From assembly GCA_946410375.1 (NCBI GenBank), contig CAMKAB010000048.1, positions 1 to 6,477 of the forward strand: a stretch of 6,477 nt of DNA, in the 5' to 3' direction. Below, in pieces: positions 5,053 through 6,477 of this stretch; position 1 is the stretch's first letter; each line of letters opens with the position of its first letter. The notes below the pieces were generated by a model. The model was not told the DNA's origin. It worked only from the letters and a program-made list of their open reading frames with translations, and ran no database searches. The position numbers and the translations under genes were made by a program. The stretch is from an uncultured Spirochaetaceae bacterium. Lineage in GTDB: Bacteria; Spirochaetota; Spirochaetia; Sphaerochaetales; Sphaerochaetaceae.

Positions 5053-5694
5053 TTATCTTGAATACAATTCAACAACTAACTGTTCATTCACGCCTTCAAG
5101 TTCCCTGACTTCTACTCTCTCAGGAATATTGTTAAACTGACCCTTCATATTGTCCGCATCAACGCTAAGCCAAGACGCAACACCGCTCTTGCCTACTTCC
5201 AAAAGGTTTTCCTTAACAATAAGCATATTCTTGCCCTTAGCAGAAACTTCAATTTCGTCTCCGACCTTTACTCTGTACGACGGAATATCAACTCTGCGAC
5301 CGTTTACAAAAATATGACCGTGAGAAATAAGCTGCGCAGCCTGAGGTCTTGAACATGCGAAGTGCATTCTGAACACAACGTTATCAAGTCTTCTCTCAAG
5401 AAGTGCAATCAGGTTATCGCCGGTTTTCCCGCCCATACGGGATGCTTCGTTGAATGTCAGCTTAAACTGCTTTTCAAGCATGCAATAAATTCTCTTAAGT
5501 CTCTGTTTCGCTCTAAGCATGAGCGCATAGTCCGTAGGCTTCTTCGCTCTCGCCTTAGGGTCTCTCCCGGGAAGTCCTGATTCCATAGGATTATTCATTG
5601 GACACTTTGCCGATAAACACTTTGAGCCCTTAAGAAAAAGTTTCGCTCTTTCCGCTCTGCAATATCTGCATTTTGGTCCTGTATATCTTGCCAT
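5053..5694 (-). CDS. rpsD: 30S ribosomal protein S4, zinc-binding form
   Basis: The protein has 213 residues (206 in E. coli). S4 binds 16S rRNA directly, nucleates 30S assembly and helps keep decoding accurate. The N-terminus has Cys9, Cys12, Cys26 and Cys31, the four-cysteine zinc site known from Thermus-type S4 and lost in E. coli-type S4. Residues 42-85 include LPGRDPKARAKKPTDYALML and FNEASRMGGKTGDN. The S4 RNA-binding domain follows (RRLDNVVFRMHFACSRPQAA, then ISHGHIFVNGRRVDIPSYRV). The start has AGGAG about ten bases upstream and lies 17 bases after rpsK. In E. coli S4 represses its own operon through a leader ahead of rpsM; that leader would lie outside this window, so the same control cannot be judged. 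Confidence 0.98.
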   Translation of the reverse strand: MARYTGPKCRYCRAERAKLFLKGSKCLSAKCPMNNPMESGLPGRDPKARAKKPTDYALMLRAKQRLKRIYCMLEKQFKLTFNEASRMGGKTGDNLIALLERRLDNVVFRMHFACSRPQAAQLISHGHIFVNGRRVDIPSYRVKVGDEIEVSAKGKNMLIVKENLLEVGKSGVASWLSVDADNMKGQFNNIPERVEVRELEGVNEQLVVELYSR

Positions 5695-5711
5695 AATCTA
5701 CAATCTCCTAA

Positions 5712-6089
5712 TCATATTCTTCTGGTTTTTCTGGGTCTGCATCCGTTATGAGGGATAGGGGTGACGTCTCTGATCGAGCGTACCTTTAATCCTAAAGTCC
5801 CCAACGCACGGATAGCGGATTCTCTACCCTGACCCGGACCCTTCACAAATACGTTAACTTCATTCAAACCATATTCCAACGCCTTCTTGCCCGCGATTTC
5901 GCAAACTGTCTGAGCGGCATACGGAGTGCTCTTCTTAGCACCGCGGAAGCCCTGCCCGCCGGCACTGGACCACGAAAGAGCGTTTCCGTTAAGGTCGGTA
6001 AAAGTTATTATCGTATTGTTGAAAGTCGCCTGAATATAGACATTACCTTCATATACTGTCTTCTTGGCTTTCTTTTTATTTGCCTTCAT
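5712..6089 (-). CDS. rpsK: 30S ribosomal protein S11
   Basis: The protein has 125 residues, close to the usual 129. S11 lies on the platform of the small subunit and helps shape the mRNA exit region with S7 and S18. Typical segments are GNVYIQATFNNTIITFTDLN (15-34), WSSAGGQGFRGAKKSTPYAA (39-58), VFVKGPGQGRESAIRAL (80-96) and RDVTPIPHNGCRPRKTRRI (107-125). The final residues differ slightly from the common PPKRRRV ending but keep the basic tail. AGGAGAG lies six bases ahead of the ATG, and the gene begins 16 bases after the rpsM stop. Confidence 0.98.
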   Translation of the reverse strand: MKANKKKAKKTVYEGNVYIQATFNNTIITFTDLNGNALSWSSAGGQGFRGAKKSTPYAAQTVCEIAGKKALEYGLNEVNVFVKGPGQGRESAIRALGTLGLKVRSIRDVTPIPHNGCRPRKTRRI

Positions 6090-6105
6090 AATTCACTCTC
6101 CTACC

Positions 6106-6477
6106 TTAGTCGGCCTTCTTCTTTCCGGCTATAGTCTTTTTCTTACCCTTACGAGTACGCGCGTTCGTCTTTGTTCTCTGTCCACGTACAGGAAGACCCT
6201 TTCTGTGCCTTAATCCGCGATAACATCCGATATCCATAAGGCGCTTTATATTAAGTTGCGTTTGAGAACGCAGTCTTCCTTCAACCGTGTAATCGTTCTC
6301 AATAACTTTTCTGAGTTCTGCAAGAACCTCCGCACTCAGCGTGTTAATCTTTACGTCCGGATCAACATTGCACTTTTTGCAAATTTCCTCTGCAGAAGTT
6401 CTTCCGATTCCGTAGATATATGTCAAAGCAATCTTTGTAGCCTTGTTAGGTAAATCTACACCTGCAATTCTTGCCAT
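6106..6477 (-). CDS. rpsM: 30S ribosomal protein S13
   Basis: The protein has 123 residues and is complete: the ATG is the last three bases of the window (6477-6475). It begins MARIAGVDLPNKATKIALTY, has the helix-two-turn-helix segment around YGIGRTSAEEI, and ends in the basic tail RHRKGLPVRGQRTKTNART followed by a Lys-rich end. All are typical of S13, which sits in the head of the small subunit, contacts the P-site tRNA and bridges to the large subunit. The ribosome site and any leader lie outside the window. The gene order S13-S11-S4-alpha-L17 is that of the classical alpha operon; rpmJ or secY would be expected next to the right. Confidence 0.97.
   Translation of the reverse strand: MARIAGVDLPNKATKIALTYIYGIGRTSAEEICKKCNVDPDVKINTLSAEVLAELRKVIENDYTVEGRLRSQTQLNIKRLMDIGCYRGLRHRKGLPVRGQRTKTNARTRKGKKKTIAGKKKAD

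Noticed and set aside
1..6477. CRISPR array, tRNA, rRNA, integrase, transposase or toxin-antitoxin pair
   Set aside because: I looked for regularly spaced repeats, tRNA-like arms and mobile-element proteins and saw none; the only repeats are those listed.

Overview
The window looks like part of a spirochaete chromosome, most likely a host-associated Treponema. This rests on inference: moderate G+C content by eye, the family character of the proteins (RpoA with an acidic tail, a stomatin-type SPFH protein with an insert, an HD hydrolase), and short translated frames in the intergenic DNA that I recall from Treponema sequences but could not search for here.

Layout from left to right. (1) Bases 1-752, minus strand: the N-terminal 250 residues of a DNA N6-adenine methyltransferase or restriction-modification protein, running off the left edge. 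A good sigma70-type promoter lies about 150 bases ahead of its start. (2) Bases 753-1396: a gene-poor stretch carrying that promoter and repeat-like DNA that is open in several short minus-strand frames without ribosome binding sites. (3) Bases 1397-1990, plus strand: a 197-residue HD-domain phosphohydrolase. Its stop codon lies inside the first copy of (4) a two-copy imperfect direct repeat with a 98-base period. This repeat contains five copies of an 11-base motif and fills much of 1978-2143. (5) Bases 2345-3325, plus strand: a stomatin/QmcA-like membrane SPFH protein with no NfeD partner beside it. (6) Bases 3350-3378: a strong intrinsic terminator placed between convergent genes, with its T tract on the minus-strand side. 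(7) Bases 3437-6477, minus strand: the distal part of the alpha ribosomal operon, transcribed rpsM, rpsK, rpsD, rpoA, rplQ. rpsM starts exactly at the right edge.

The ribosomal genes form one transcription unit: the 30S head proteins S13 and S11, the assembly protein S4, RNA polymerase alpha and the 50S protein L17. Spacing is tight (16 and 17 bases; an 11-base overlap between rpoA and rplQ) except for a 139-base gap between rpsD and rpoA. The left third is accessory DNA next to this core operon. I found no clear new multi-gene system. The parts that most deserve a second look are the edge-truncated methyltransferase with its long repeat-filled leader, and the 98-base repeat that overlaps the end of the HD gene.
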